A stretch of DNA of 64,000 bases from Solibacillus sp. FSL H8-0523 (GTDB lineage Bacteria; Bacillota; Bacilli; Bacillales_A; Planococcaceae), in the NCBI RefSeq assembly GCF_038051985.1, contig NZ_CP150291.1, positions 682,001 through 746,000 of the forward strand, given 5' to 3'. Positions within the stretch are counted from its first letter, which is position 1, and each line of letters opens with the position of its first letter. Below the pieces are notes generated by a model that ran no database searches, had not been told where the DNA came from, and saw only the letters and a program-made list of their open reading frames with translations. The position numbers and the translations under genes were made by a program. Positions 25,974 to 37,400 of the stretch are shown here, piece by piece.

Positions 25974-27362
25974 ATGAATTTTACCGCTCAAGATGTAGAA
26001 CAAATGATTGAAAATCAACGTGATTTTTATTTTACAGGCAAGACAAAAGATGTCCAATTCCGTAAGCAGCAATTAATGAATTTAAAGAAAACGATTAAAA
26101 AATATGAGGCGCAAGTGATCGAGGCGCTCGCATTAGATTTACATAAAAGTGAATTTGAAGCGTACGCTACAGAAATTGGTATTGTCTATGATAGCATCTC
26201 CTATTTTGTGAAAAACGTATCGGCTTGGATGGAGCCAGAGCCTGTGAAAACGCCGCTACATTTTCAACCGGCAAAAAGTTATATTGTGCGTGAACCGTAT
26301 GGTGTAACATGCATTATTGGGCCATTTAACTACCCATTCCAGCTGATTATGGAGCCGTTAATCGGTGCGCTTGTTGGAGGGAATACGGCGATTGTGAAGC
26401 CATCAGAAGCGGCTGTCCATACAGCCATTATTGTGAAAACCATTATTAAAGAAACCTTCCCTGAAAATTATGTGCGCGTTGTAGAAGGGGAAAAAGAAGA
26501 AGTAACGGCTTTAATTCATGCGCCGTTTGACTATATTTTCTTTACCGGTAGTGTGGCAGTAGGAAAAGTGATTGCTAAAGCCGCAGCAGAGCGTTTAACT
26601 CCAATTGCGCTAGAGCTAGGTGGGAAAAGCCCGGTTATCGTTGACCAAACTGCCAATTTAGAAGTAGCCGCAGAGCGTATTGCGTGGGGGAAATTTAATA
26701 ACACGGGTCAAACATGTGTGGCTCCGGATTATGTACTGGTTCATGAAACAGTAGCAAAAAAGTTCGCGAAAATCTTGAAAAAGACGATTCGTGCATTTTA
26801 CGGGGAAGACCCACAGCAAAGCCCAGATTATGGCCGAATTATTAACACGCGCCAATTTGATCGCTTGCAGAAGCTGCTTGACCTGGAACGGGCTACCGTT
26901 ACGTTAGGTGGTCGTACGGACCGTGAAGATTTATACATGGAGCCGACTGTTTTAGAAAATGTCGACTGGCAAAGCCCATCAATGGAAGATGAGTTATTCG
27001 GACCGATTTTACCAATACTGACATACGAGCAATTCCCAAAAGTAATTCATGAAATCCGTCAATTACCAAAGCCGCTGAGTGCATACTTGTTCTCAGAAAA
27101 CGAGAAAGCGATTGACTACTTCTTGCAGGAGCTTCCGTTTGGTGGGGGCTGTGTAAACGACGTTATTACGCATGTTGGTAATAGTCATTTACCGTTTGGC
27201 GGGGTAGGTCCATCAGGGGTGAAGGCGTATCACGGGAAAGCAAGTTTTGAAAACTTCACACACCCAAAATCAATTATGCACCGTTCAAATAAATTAGCGA
27301 ATAGCTTACTCTACCCACCTTATAACCAAAAGGTGAAATTAGTACGAACGATTATGAAATAA
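25974..27362 (+). CDS. Aldehyde dehydrogenase (class 3, YwdH-like)
   Basis: 462 residues from ATG 25974; AAAGGA overlaps the earlier in-frame ATG 25965. Oxidises aldehydes to acids with NAD(P). Catalytic Cys about 248 in TGQTCVAPDY, general base Glu about 214 in IALELGGKSP, cofactor loop FFTGSVAVGK. The shorter length and QPAKSYIVREPYGVTCIIGPFNYP fit the class 3 fatty/aromatic aldehyde group. Substrate unknown. Single gene with its own terminator. Confidence 0.93.
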   Translation: MNFTAQDVEQMIENQRDFYFTGKTKDVQFRKQQLMNLKKTIKKYEAQVIEALALDLHKSEFEAYATEIGIVYDSISYFVKNVSAWMEPEPVKTPLHFQPAKSYIVREPYGVTCIIGPFNYPFQLIMEPLIGALVGGNTAIVKPSEAAVHTAIIVKTIIKETFPENYVRVVEGEKEEVTALIHAPFDYIFFTGSVAVGKVIAKAAAERLTPIALELGGKSPVIVDQTANLEVAAERIAWGKFNNTGQTCVAPDYVLVHETVAKKFAKILKKTIRAFYGEDPQQSPDYGRIINTRQFDRLQKLLDLERATVTLGGRTDREDLYMEPTVLENVDWQSPSMEDELFGPILPILTYEQFPKVIHEIRQLPKPLSAYLFSENEKAIDYFLQELPFGGGCVNDVITHVGNSHLPFGGVGPSGVKAYHGKASFENFTHPKSIMHRSNKLANSLLYPPYNQKVKLVRTIMK

Positions 27363-27363
27363 A

Positions 27364-27402
27364 AAAAAGCCATTTCCTGTTTCAATTGGGAAATGGCTTT
27401 TG
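27364..27402. terminator. Terminator after the aldehyde dehydrogenase gene
   Basis: AAAAGCCATTTCC pairs with GGGAAATGGCTTTT around a 10-nt loop, with A and T runs on both sides. Confidence 0.88.
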
Positions 27403-27407
27403 ATATG

Positions 27408-27466
27408 TTAAGGAAGTCGGGCTCTCTAATGTCTGCTGGGGCTTAAAGAGCGCGAATGCTCTTTTG
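27408..27466 (+). repeat. Partial copy of a dispersed intergenic element (copy C)
   Basis: The right end reads GGGGCTTAAAGAGC, a 6-nt loop, then GCTCTTTT, like the right ends of the full copies at 45164 and 60536 (GGGGCTTAAAtgGCGC, TTTA, GCGCTTTT). The left part does not match. Like the others it lies in a convergent gap, 9 bp from the stop of the minus-strand gene. Confidence 0.4.
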
Positions 27467-27474
27467 TCCATAAA

Positions 27475-29052
27475 CTAACGATAATTCACGGGGAATGATA
27501 ATAAAATTTCCGTCCCAATATTTTCTTGACTCCGAATTTTAATCGAGCCGTTATGGTCTTGAATGATCTTATTAATAATCATCATGCCGAGACCCGTTCC
27601 TTTTGTTTTTGTTGTATAGAAAGGTTCAAAAATCCGTTCTAATACATAGGGTGGAATGCCACAGCCTGTATCTTTGATGCCGATAAAGATTTCTTTGTTA
27701 TCGTCACTTGGGCAAACATCTAATGTAAGCGTGCCATCGTTTGGCATGGCTTCCATTGCATTTCTAAAGAGGTTAATAAACACCTGTTTAATTTGATTTT
27801 CGTTTCCTAAAATAACGATATCTTGATAACGATTATTTAATTTAAATTCAATGGATTGATGCTGAAATTCGTATTGGAAAAATTGTGCGATTTCATCAAG
27901 TGTATTTGCTAAATGTATTGGGACAAACTGCGTTGCTTGCGGGCGTGAGAGCACTAAAAATTCCGATAAAATTAATTCAACACGCTCCGTTTCTTTCTGA
28001 ATCAGCTTTGTGTACTCGTAATAAGGTGAGTCCTGATCGTCATTCATCATTTGTACAAAACCAGAAATAACTGTCATCGGATTACGAATTTCATGGGCGA
28101 CTCCTGCAGCTAATTCACCAACTAGTTTCAATTTTTCAGATTGGCGCACTAATTTTTCGTTTTCTTTAATGTACGAAATGTCACGTGAAATAACAGAAGC
28201 GGCAATGACGGCACCATCCGGATTGAAAATTGGAGAAAGTGAAATTTGTGCGTTGAAAATAGTCCCATCTTTTCGCATATCCGTTGTTTCAAATAATTGA
28301 TAGCTTTGGCCTTGCTTTAGCAGTTGTGAGCGCTTTTTGGCATCCTCGATGTTTTCAGGTGGGACAAGTGGTAATGAACGACCGATCGATTCCTCTTTCG
28401 TCCAGCCATACAGTTTTTCAAAAGAAGGATTGACAGTAATTACGCGATCCTCTAAATCAAAAACAGCAATCGCATCTTCTGCTTGTTCAAAAAAGAGCCC
28501 TAAATATGCTTGTTTTGAATTTAAATCGTATTCGCGAGCTAATGCGCGCTTCTCCATCTTCATCCAAATTTGTTTAATATAAAAGCTTTGGGCAATACTT
28601 ACGACACAAACGATTAATAAGAAAAAGAAAAATAAATAGTTTTCCTGTACTTTAAAAAATGCGAGAGAGATTACTGAAAATTCAAAGAGTAAAACGATTT
28701 CTAGTAACACAAAAACACTATTTATGATATTAACTAAAAAAGAGCGATAGATTGTTAAAACGCTAATTAAGTAAATAAAACCGTAAAGTGTGATCGGATT
28801 TTCACTTTGGAAATTATAAAGGAAAATGAGTATATGCCAAGTAAAAATTAAAATAATTTGCAGGATTTTCGGTGGTGTTTTTATAAAATAAAGCGCTAAA
28901 AGAATGAATACACTAAAACCACAAAAAATTAAGAATGAAAAGTGATGACTAAATTGCTGAAAAATAATAGCAATAACTACGACTAAATTTGAACATAGAT
29001 AAGTAATGAGCGTAAAAAGGTTACGCTTTTGTAAAACGTCATGTTGTTGCAT
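27475..29052 (-). CDS. Membrane-bound PAS sensor histidine kinase (sporulation-kinase-like)
   Basis: 525 residues from ATG 29050-29052 (GAGGTG before it; an upstream TTG is less likely). About six N-terminal membrane helices (12-165), a PAS domain (about 185-300), phosphoacceptor His320 in AHEIRNPMT, and a C-terminal HATPase domain with N box (NLFRNAMEAM), G1 (IKDTGCGIP) and G2 (GTGLGMMI). The HEIRNPMTVISGF phosphoacceptor region is that of the KinA-KinE group that starts the Spo0 phosphorelay. No response regulator is next to it, as usual for these kinases. The signal is unknown. Confidence 0.88.
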   Translation of the reverse strand: MQQHDVLQKRNLFTLITYLCSNLVVVIAIIFQQFSHHFSFLIFCGFSVFILLALYFIKTPPKILQIILIFTWHILIFLYNFQSENPITLYGFIYLISVLTIYRSFLVNIINSVFVLLEIVLLFEFSVISLAFFKVQENYLFFFFLLIVCVVSIAQSFYIKQIWMKMEKRALAREYDLNSKQAYLGLFFEQAEDAIAVFDLEDRVITVNPSFEKLYGWTKEESIGRSLPLVPPENIEDAKKRSQLLKQGQSYQLFETTDMRKDGTIFNAQISLSPIFNPDGAVIAASVISRDISYIKENEKLVRQSEKLKLVGELAAGVAHEIRNPMTVISGFVQMMNDDQDSPYYEYTKLIQKETERVELILSEFLVLSRPQATQFVPIHLANTLDEIAQFFQYEFQHQSIEFKLNNRYQDIVILGNENQIKQVFINLFRNAMEAMPNDGTLTLDVCPSDDNKEIFIGIKDTGCGIPPYVLERIFEPFYTTKTKGTGLGMMIINKIIQDHNGSIKIRSQENIGTEILLSFPVNYR

Positions 29053-29319
29053 GAGACACCTCAACGGTTAAATAATACTTTTAATGATACATGAATTCGC
29101 CATGTCGATAAATGGCGAATTTTGATATGATGGAGATATAGGATAAAAGACGTAAATTATAGGCTGAAACCGAAATTGACTCCATTATTTTTACGCGATT
29201 CAAGCGTAAAAGCATGGAATTTTCGAGGTATTAGCAGTATGATGATTAGTACAAACAATAAAAAATCGTAAATGAAATTATTCATTCGCAAATAGATTGC
29301 AAATGTGGGGGAACTAATT

Positions 29320-30789
29320 ATGTATGCAGAAGAACTTTTCAGTACACTGATGCAAAAGAAAATCGTAGGGCAATTGCCAAAAGTGATTCAAGACATCGCG
29401 ATTGATTCGCGTAGCGTGCAGCCAAATAGCTTATTTATTTGTATTAAGGGCTATACGGTAGATGGTCATGATTACGCACAACAAGCCGTTAATGCTGGAG
29501 CAACGGTAATTGTTACAGAGCGACTTTTACAATTAGAGGGCGACATCGCACAAGTGATTGTTAATAGCACGGATCGTACGCTAGGTATTTTAGCGGCGAA
29601 ATTTTTTGACTATCCGTCAAAGGATTTAACGATGATCGGTGTCACAGGAACAAATGGTAAAACGAGTGTAACAGGGATCATTCACAATATTTTAGTTGGA
29701 CTTGGTGAGAAATCAGCTTTGTCTGGTACGATTGGCTTCGACTTAAATGGTGTACTGTATGAGTCAGCGAACACAACAAGTGACGCACTGAATACACAGC
29801 AAATGATTTTCCGTGCGAAAATGGAAGGCTGCCGTGCAATGGTGATGGAGGTTTCATCTCACGGGTTACAGCTGGGTCGTTTATCGGGTGTAGATTATGA
29901 TGTGGCGGTATTTACAAACTTGACCCATGACCACTTAGATTTCCATGGTACGATGGAGAACTATGGCAATGCAAAAAGCTTACTGTTTTCACAACTTGGG
30001 CAAGATTTAGAGAAAAATAAACACGTCGTATTAAATGCGGATGATGCATGGTCAGAGCGCTATGCTGCGATGACACCATTCCCTATTTGGACATATGGCT
30101 TAAAGAACGATGCGATTTTCAAAGCAGAAAGTTGTCGCTATGAAGATGGCATGACGTATTTTGACATGATTACTCCTGAAGGAACGTTCCCAGTAGCGAT
30201 GCATTTACTAGGTGAATTTAATATCTATAATGTACTTGCAGCAACGGCGGTCTTTTATGCGCGTCAATTCCCAATCGATGCGATCATTGAACAAATTGAA
30301 ATGCTTCCACCGGTAAAGGGACGTATGGAAAAAGTAGATTCTGAATTACCGGTTCAACTATTCATCGATTACGCGCATACGCCAGACGCGATTGAAAAAG
30401 CAATCAATGCGGCATTACCTTATAAAAAACCGGAAAATAAATTAATCTTCTTGGTCGGAACAGGTGGTGGTCGTGATAAAACGAAGCGTCCAACAATGGC
30501 CGAAAAAGCATCCGTTGCAGATTATGTCGTGTTAACAACAGATGACCCGCGCTACGAGGCATTTGATAGTATTACAGGTGATTTAGCAAAAGGCATGCAA
30601 CATGACAACTTTGTTTGTATCGGTGACCGTGCAGAAGCAGTTCGTCACGCGATTACCGTAGCGGATCCAGGTGATATTATTATTTTTGCTGGTAAAGGGC
30701 ATGAAGATTATCAAATTATTGAAAATACAAAATACCCACATAGTGATGCACAAATTGCAATTGATGCAGGAAAAGTAAAATTCATTTAA
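29320..30789 (+). CDS. murE: UDP-MurNAc-L-Ala-D-Glu:amino acid ligase MurE
   Basis: 489 residues from ATG 29320 (GGGGGA before it). Adds the third amino acid to the cytoplasmic peptidoglycan precursor. ATP loop GVTGTNGKTS (110-115 core), carbamylated-lysine region and three Mur domains are intact. The substrate-choosing motif reads DDPRYE (408-411), with the arginine of meso-diaminopimelate enzymes, and GKGHEDYQ (458-462) also matches the diaminopimelate type; lysine enzymes such as that of S. aureus have DNPA and SKGRE. The gene stands alone, outside a mur/fts cluster, with its own terminator. Confidence 0.95.
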   Translation: MYAEELFSTLMQKKIVGQLPKVIQDIAIDSRSVQPNSLFICIKGYTVDGHDYAQQAVNAGATVIVTERLLQLEGDIAQVIVNSTDRTLGILAAKFFDYPSKDLTMIGVTGTNGKTSVTGIIHNILVGLGEKSALSGTIGFDLNGVLYESANTTSDALNTQQMIFRAKMEGCRAMVMEVSSHGLQLGRLSGVDYDVAVFTNLTHDHLDFHGTMENYGNAKSLLFSQLGQDLEKNKHVVLNADDAWSERYAAMTPFPIWTYGLKNDAIFKAESCRYEDGMTYFDMITPEGTFPVAMHLLGEFNIYNVLAATAVFYARQFPIDAIIEQIEMLPPVKGRMEKVDSELPVQLFIDYAHTPDAIEKAINAALPYKKPENKLIFLVGTGGGRDKTKRPTMAEKASVADYVVLTTDDPRYEAFDSITGDLAKGMQHDNFVCIGDRAEAVRHAITVADPGDIIIFAGKGHEDYQIIENTKYPHSDAQIAIDAGKVKFI

Positions 30790-30802
30790 TTCGTAACAAT
30801 GA

Positions 30803-30838
30803 AACGTGAGAGCAAAAGCAGCTCTTGCGTTTTTTTTA
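30803..30838 (+). terminator. Terminator after murE
   Basis: AACGTGAGAGC pairs with GCTCTTGCGTT (with G-U), followed by T7. Confidence 0.85.
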
Positions 30839-30955
30839 TAAATGTAGAGAAATGGTAAAAATAGAATAATATTAAAACACTTATAATTATTATAATAGTA
30901 CCAAATTATGTTACGATAATAGTAATTATTTAAGTAGAATGGGAGTGTTATAGAT

Positions 30956-31774
30956 ATGGAATTTATACAATCAATGGGGATTATGGCAGATTACATTCAT
31001 ATGGCGTTAAAAAAAGAGGCCGTTATTGTTATTGCGGACAAGGATCATCGAATCGTGAAATACATACCGGGTGAAAATTTAAAATTAGATTATCGTGAAG
31101 GGGACAAAATTAATGCGAGCGATTCCAATTTGATGGCTGCATTAAATGGTCGTGATTCAGATATTTATTTAGATGCTAGTGTTTACGGGATGGCTATTAA
31201 TGCATATGCATTTCCAATTCGTGAAAATGGTCGTGTAGTTGGTGCTTTAGGCTTTGGGAAACTAATCGATAAAGAAAGACAATTAGAAGAATACATCGGA
31301 GTTGTACGTGATATTGTTGGCACATTACAAAGTAAAACGCATACAATGGCTTCCCATTCGGAGGAATTGGCTGCAACAAGCACGGAAATTCGTGAACAAT
31401 CAGAGCGTGCATTGCAAGACTCAGCAAAAACCAATGATATTACAAAGCTCATTAAAGACATTTCGCGTCAAACGAATCTGTTAGGTTTAAATGCCTCGAT
31501 TGAAGCAGCGCGTGCAGGACAATTTGGTGCAGGCTTTAACATTGTTGCGCAGGAGGTTCGAAAACTATCACAGCAAACAGACGATTCAACTTCAAAAATT
31601 GAATCCGCGTTAACGGGTGTTCAATCTAATTTAAAATCACTGTTGGAAAATATGAACCAAATTTCGCAAGCTTCAAATGAAGAAGCGAAGTTAGCACAAG
31701 ATGTGACAGGTGTTATCGAACAACTAGATGATGTTTCAACGAAGCTAGAAGCATTTATGAAAACAATGTTTTAA
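30956..31774 (+). CDS. Soluble methyl-accepting chemotaxis-type protein
   Basis: 272 residues without membrane segments. A small N-terminal sensor-like domain (about 10-105; [38 protein letters not shown]) is joined to a short signalling coiled coil (about 110-272) with the conserved hairpin tip [23 protein letters not shown]. It should dock on CheA/CheW from the cytoplasm. The N-terminal part is also like that of Bacillus YoaH/YfmS-type short transducers; the ligand is unknown. Confidence 0.88.
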   Translation: MEFIQSMGIMADYIHMALKKEAVIVIADKDHRIVKYIPGENLKLDYREGDKINASDSNLMAALNGRDSDIYLDASVYGMAINAYAFPIRENGRVVGALGFGKLIDKERQLEEYIGVVRDIVGTLQSKTHTMASHSEELAATSTEIREQSERALQDSAKTNDITKLIKDISRQTNLLGLNASIEAARAGQFGAGFNIVAQEVRKLSQQTDDSTSKIESALTGVQSNLKSLLENMNQISQASNEEAKLAQDVTGVIEQLDDVSTKLEAFMKTMF

Positions 31775-31775
31775 C

Positions 31776-31812
31776 AAAAACGGCGGGGGTAAAATTACTC
31801 CTGCTGTTTTTC
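31776..31812 (+). terminator. Terminator after the chemotaxis protein gene
   Basis: AAACGGCGGGGGTA pairs with TACTCCTGCTGTTT around a 4-nt loop, followed by a T run. Confidence 0.85.
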
Positions 31813-31909
31813 TTATTCATGTATTTCGAAAATATTAAGTAAAAATGGTTGTACCGAGGTACGCTTTTCTTTTATGATAATTAAGTATGCAAAAAAGGAG
31901 ACGAAAACA

Positions 31910-33481
31910 ATGACTTTAGAACAAGATATATTATCTCGTCGTACATTCGCCATCATTTCCCATCCGGATGCTGGTAAAACGACGATTACAGAAAAACTAT
32001 TATTATTCGGTGGCGCGATTCGTGACGCTGGTACGGTAAAAGGGAAGAAAACAGGGAAATTCGCAACATCTGACTGGATGGAAATCGAAAAACAACGTGG
32101 GATCTCGGTTACTTCTTCTGTAATGCAATTTGATTACTCAGGTTGCCGTGTCAACATCCTAGACACACCTGGTCACCAAGATTTCTCGGAAGATACGTAT
32201 CGTACATTAATGGCGGTAGACTCAGCGGTCATGGTAGTCGATGCAGCAAAAGGGATCGAGGCACAGACATTAAAGCTATTCAAAGTATGTAAAATGCGTG
32301 GTATTCCGATTTTCACGTTCATTAACAAATTAGACCGTCAAGGTAAGGAGCCTCTTGAACTAATTGAAGAATTAGAAGAAAGCCTTGGCATTAACGCGTA
32401 CCCAATGAACTGGCCAATCGGTATGGGGAAAGAATTTTTAGGGATTTACGATCGTTACAACAAACGTATTGAGCAGTTCCGTGTAGAGGAAGAAGAACGT
32501 TTCTTACCTTTAGATGAAGCAGGCCATTTAGCTGTTGATAATGACATGAAGAAAACATCGTATTATACACAAGCAATGGATGATATCGAATTATTAAATG
32601 AAGCAGGTAACGAATATTCACGCGACAAAATTAATCGTGGTGAATTAACACCTGTATTCTTTGGTTCGGCGTTAACGAACTTCGGTGTTCAAACATTCCT
32701 TGATACGTATTTACAATTTGCACCAACGCCTCAGCCTCGTATTACAGAGGACGACCAATTTATCGATCCAGTAGAGCATAACGATTTCTCTGGTTTCATC
32801 TTTAAAATTCAAGCAAACATGAACCCAGCGCACCGTGACCGTATTGCCTTTGTGCGTATCGTATCAGGTCAATTTGAGCGTGGTATGAATATGACACTTG
32901 CGCGTACAGGTAAATCGTTTAAAGTATCACAATCAACGCAGTTCCTTGCTGATGATCGTGAAACGGTAAATACAGCGGTTGCTGGTGATATTATCGGTCT
33001 ATATGACTCAGGCACATATCAAATTGGCGATACCGTTACAGGTAGTAAGAAATCATTTAACTTTGAAAAATTACCACAGTTCACACCTGAAATTTTCATG
33101 AAAGTTTCTGCGAAGAACGTAATGAAAGGGAAGCAATTCCAAAAGGGTGTGCTACAATTAGTGCAAGAGGGCGCAATCCAATACTTTAAAACATTACACA
33201 CGGAAGAAATCATTCTTGGTGCGGTAGGTCAACTGCAATTTGAAGTATTCCAACACCGTATGTTAGGTGAATATAATGTAGAAGTAACGATGCAGCCAGT
33301 TGGTCAAAAAATTGCGCGTTGGATTGAAAATGAAGAGGATGTTCGTGAGTCAATGCATTCACAGCGTTCACTACTTGTAAAAGATCGCTTTGACAGCAAA
33401 GTATTCTTATTCGAAAACGAATTTGCGATGCGTTGGTTTACAGAGAAAAACGAAAACATTAAATTATATAGCTTACTATAA
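31910..33481 (+). CDS. prfC: Peptide chain release factor 3
   Basis: 523 residues from ATG 31910, which follows AAAAAGGAG; the frame is open 36 bases further up. GTPase that removes RF1/RF2 from the ribosome after termination. Motifs: P loop [11 protein letters not shown]3 DTPGHQDF, G4 NKLDR, plus RF3-specific [14 protein letters not shown]3 is not universal in Bacillales. Single gene with its own terminator. Confidence 0.96.
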   Translation: MTLEQDILSRRTFAIISHPDAGKTTITEKLLLFGGAIRDAGTVKGKKTGKFATSDWMEIEKQRGISVTSSVMQFDYSGCRVNILDTPGHQDFSEDTYRTLMAVDSAVMVVDAAKGIEAQTLKLFKVCKMRGIPIFTFINKLDRQGKEPLELIEELEESLGINAYPMNWPIGMGKEFLGIYDRYNKRIEQFRVEEEERFLPLDEAGHLAVDNDMKKTSYYTQAMDDIELLNEAGNEYSRDKINRGELTPVFFGSALTNFGVQTFLDTYLQFAPTPQPRITEDDQFIDPVEHNDFSGFIFKIQANMNPAHRDRIAFVRIVSGQFERGMNMTLARTGKSFKVSQSTQFLADDRETVNTAVAGDIIGLYDSGTYQIGDTVTGSKKSFNFEKLPQFTPEIFMKVSAKNVMKGKQFQKGVLQLVQEGAIQYFKTLHTEEIILGAVGQLQFEVFQHRMLGEYNVEVTMQPVGQKIARWIENEEDVRESMHSQRSLLVKDRFDSKVFLFENEFAMRWFTEKNENIKLYSLL

Positions 33482-33486
33482 GAAAC

Positions 33487-33522
33487 AAAGCTCACGATAC
33501 AACGAATATCGTGAGCTTTTTT
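33487..33522. terminator. Terminator between prfC and the NRDE gene
   Basis: AAGCTCACGATA pairs with TATCGTGAGCTT, followed by T6 on the plus strand. It may serve both converging genes. Confidence 0.87.
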
Positions 33523-33528
33523 CTGTTA

Positions 33529-34287
33529 TCAAGATTTAATCTCATACGCGGTATCAAACGCTAATTGACCTTGTTCATATGTGCGTTCTAATAGCTGGAT
33601 GGTACCATTTTGTTGAAATGTAATCGCCGTTGAGCAGCGGGTGCCGTAGTTTGGCAAATTCACGAAAGCTGCGGATAAAGCACGTTCTAAGTGAATGCCA
33701 ACGCCTGTATTAGGTAATGTTTCGTCAGGTGCGATTTGTTCATTCGCTAGGAGTGAAATCAAGTCTGTCGTGTCAACTGTTTCAGCCGTAATCGCTGTTT
33801 GTAACACCTCTTTTGCAAAACGCGCTTTTGGCCAAGCAGTATTGAGCGTTGCATTACTGACGCTATGTACACCGGGTGGGACAATGTGATGTTCATCAAC
33901 TACATTGTTGTAATGATGGAGCGCTACGCCGTCATACAGCAAAACATTGAATCCACCGTATAAAGCCCGTTTTCCACGTAATTCGTCAATAAATGAGGAA
34001 GTGCTTTGGTTAGCACTTAAAAACGTCTGCACAATTTCTCCGCGTGACAATTCACCAGATTCTGGGCGGCTAGGATCACGGTAATTGGTAATGGCAGCAA
34101 AGCGACCTGACGTGGATACCCCCAACCAACTACCATTCATTTTTAAATCGCGCCCAGCTAAAATCATCGGTGCATCTTCCCAAAATGCAGCAGCAGCTGT
34201 TGGACGCTCATAAAATTCATCGCGATTGGCAATGATGATAAGTGGAAAGGTCGGATGTGACTGATAAGCAAATGCAATTAAGCACAT
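33529..34287 (-). CDS. NRDE/TANGO2-family protein
   Basis: 252 residues. Starts MCLIAFAY and carries the family motif NRDE at residues 21-24, then AGRDLKMNGSWLGVSTSGRFAAITNYR, which defines the NRDE (TANGO2) family. The fold is Ntn-hydrolase-like, with Cys2 as possible nucleophile after Met removal. Animal TANGO2 relatives have been linked to heme trafficking; a bacterial role is not settled. Single gene, divergent from the RND pump. Confidence 0.9.
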   Translation of the reverse strand: MCLIAFAYQSHPTFPLIIIANRDEFYERPTAAAAFWEDAPMILAGRDLKMNGSWLGVSTSGRFAAITNYRDPSRPESGELSRGEIVQTFLSANQSTSSFIDELRGKRALYGGFNVLLYDGVALHHYNNVVDEHHIVPPGVHSVSNATLNTAWPKARFAKEVLQTAITAETVDTTDLISLLANEQIAPDETLPNTGVGIHLERALSAAFVNLPNYGTRCSTAITFQQNGTIQLLERTYEQGQLAFDTAYEIKS

Positions 34288-34426
34288 AATGCTGGCCTCC
34301 TAAATAGTTTTGTAATTTGTAACATTTTACCACAGTATTAAAAGTTTTTGTTTTAGGGTAAAGGGAAATTTTAGAGAGCGCTCGAATGTTAAATAAGATA
34401 CGCATAAATGAAAGGATCTTACATCC

Positions 34427-37400
34427 ATGAATATAAGTAAATTTTCCATTAAACGACCTGTATTTACACTTGTGACGATGTTCATTGTGTTAATACTAGG
34501 CGCAGTTTCATTATTTAAAATTCCGATTACATTAATCCCTGACTTAAATCCACCAATCGGGGTGGTTGTCACAAGTTATCCGGGCGCAAGTCCAACTGAA
34601 GTGAATGAAAAGATAACAAAACCGCTAGAGCAATCACTTGCGACATTGCCTGGTATAAAAAAAGTTCAATCAACCTCGATGGAGAGCTCGAACTTAATCA
34701 TTTTAGAATTTAATTGGTCAACAGATATGGATAAGGTGCAAACTGATATCTTGCAGCGAATTGATTTAGTACCATTGCCAGATGATGCTGGGAAACCGAG
34801 CTTTTTAAAATTTGATCCGTCGCAATTTCCAGTCATTCAGCTCGCGTTAGCCGCACAAAATGACACGGTTGATGTGCGTCAAATAGCAGAATCCTTAGAG
34901 CAAGAATTAAAACGTACCGATGGGGTTGCGAGTGTTACGGTTTCAGGGAAAATCGTAGAAGAAATTCAAATTGAACTCGACCCAGCAAAGCTAGAGCAGC
35001 AAAATTTAACGCAAGCAGACGTTGTGCAAATGGTGCAAGCGAGTAATATTTCATTACCGGGTGCAGAGCTGAATACCGATGAAGGGCAATTGTTAACGAC
35101 ACGTGTTATCAGTCTATTTACTTCAGCCGAGCAAATTGCAGATTTGGCATTGTCTGTAAATCCGTTAACGGGTGAGGCATTAACTGTAAGTGACGTAGCA
35201 ACGGTAAAGCGTCAGGAACAGGAATCCACAACGATTACACGTGCCAATGATCAGCCGGCTGTACTTATTTCGGTTCTTCAAGAATCGGGTGCTAATACGG
35301 CCGATGTATCAGAAACCTTCCAAGCGGAGCTCGACCGTCTCCTACAAGAACCACAGTATGCGGGGGTAAAGGCGACCATACTATTCGACCAAGGGGACTA
35401 TGTGCGTTTAGCAATCGGTAATATTAGCTCGTCGTTAATTTTCGGGGGCTTATTTGCGATGCTTGTTCTATTTGTCTTTTTACGCGGGATTAAAAGCCCA
35501 CTTATTATCGGCATTGCCATTCCGTACTCGGTCATTGTCACGTTTGTATTAATGTACTTTGCCGATTTTTCGCTGAACATTATGACACTCGGTGCACTCG
35601 CATTGGGCATTGGGATGCTTGTTGATAATGCAATTGTGGTCATTGAAAATATTGAGCGCCATCTAGAGCTTGGAGAATCGCCAACAGAAGCAGCGATTAA
35701 TGGTGCAAAGGAAGTAGCACTCGCCATTACCGCATCCACTGTTACAACGATTGCGGTCTTTGTGCCGGTACTGTTTATTAGTGGACTGATTGGAAAGATT
35801 TTTACTGAGTTTGCGTTAACTATTTCATTTAGTTTAATTGCGTCACTTGCGGTGGCATTAACGGTTGTCCCGATGCTTGCAAGTAAGTTTTTAACGACAA
35901 AATCTTTAGTAGTTATGGATAAACGACAGGCTTCTTGGTTTTATCAAAACTATAAAAATGCACTAAACTGGGCATTAAAAAAACGAGCACTTGTTTTATC
36001 ATTAACTGTCCTGTTACTCGCAGTTTCGGGATTTTCTCTTTATAAAACCGGAACGGAATTTTTACCACCAACAGATGAAGGCTTCGTCACACTGTCTGTT
36101 GAATTACCGAGCACGGCCTCTGTTAAAAAAACGGAGGAAATTGTTTCGCAGTTAGAAACGATGGCTAAAGATTATAAGGAAGTCGATGTGGTCGTTAGTT
36201 TAATTGGTGGTAACCAGCAGTCGTTATCGCGCGGTACAAGTAATGCAAATGAAGCGGAAATTTCTGTGAAGCTTGTTGAATTGTCAGAGCGTTCACAATC
36301 GGTGTTTGACTTTGTTGAGCGATTTGAAAAGCAGGTGAAAGCAGAAATTGGAGAACAAGCAGAAGTATCGTTTTCGCTGTCTTCTTCATCCGGTTCAACG
36401 CCTAATACATTGTCGTTCCGAGCAACGGATAGTGATGAAGCACGCTTAACAGAAACGGTAGCGTTGATTCAAGAAAAGCTAAAAATGATTGACTCGATAA
36501 CTGAAGTAACTACCGATTTAGATGCGACAAAAGAAGAAATTCAAATTGAAATCAACAATGATACGGCGCTCAAGTACGGTGTATTACCTGCACAAATCGC
36601 GCAAACGATTAATACGATGACGCGCGGTGCATTTACTACACAGATCATTGCGGAAGACGGAGAAGTACTAGGTGTCTATACCGGTTTTGGTAAGGCTTAC
36701 CGTGAAAATGTCGATGCATTAAAAATGATGAAAATCCGTACGAATGCCGGCGTATTTGTCGAATTACAAGAGCTTGCCAATATTGAAATTAAACAAACGC
36801 AAACAGCAATTCGTCGTTCAGACCAAGCTGCAGCTATTGCGATTTTTGTTAAATACAAAACAACCGAATCACTGAGTGGGATTTCAAAGAAAGTTGATGC
36901 TGCGATTGAACAGGCATCAATTCCAGACACAACAAAAATTATTTTTGGCGGAGACCGCGAGCTATTTGATAGCGCAAAGCAAGATATGATTTTAGCTATC
37001 ATTTTATCAGTCGTGCTCATTTACTTAGTAATGGCAGCACAGTTTGAGTCCTTTAAATTACCGTTTGTCATGATTTTCAGTGTACCGTTAATGGTCATTG
37101 GTGTTGCGTTATCCCTATGGCTAACAAATACGTTACTTGGTGTAACAGTGATTATCGGGATATTAATTTTAGTCGGAATCGTTGTCAACAATGGGATTGT
37201 GTTGATTGATTACATTAATCAAAAGCGTCAGCAAGGCTTCAATGTGCAAGATGCGATTGTCATCGGGGCACAAGATCGTATGCGACCGATATTAATGACC
37301 GCCTTAACGACGATTCTAGGGCTCGTACCACTTGCATTGGGAATTGGCGAAGGGACAGAAATTAATCAACCAATGGCAATCGTTGTCATTGGTGGACTCA

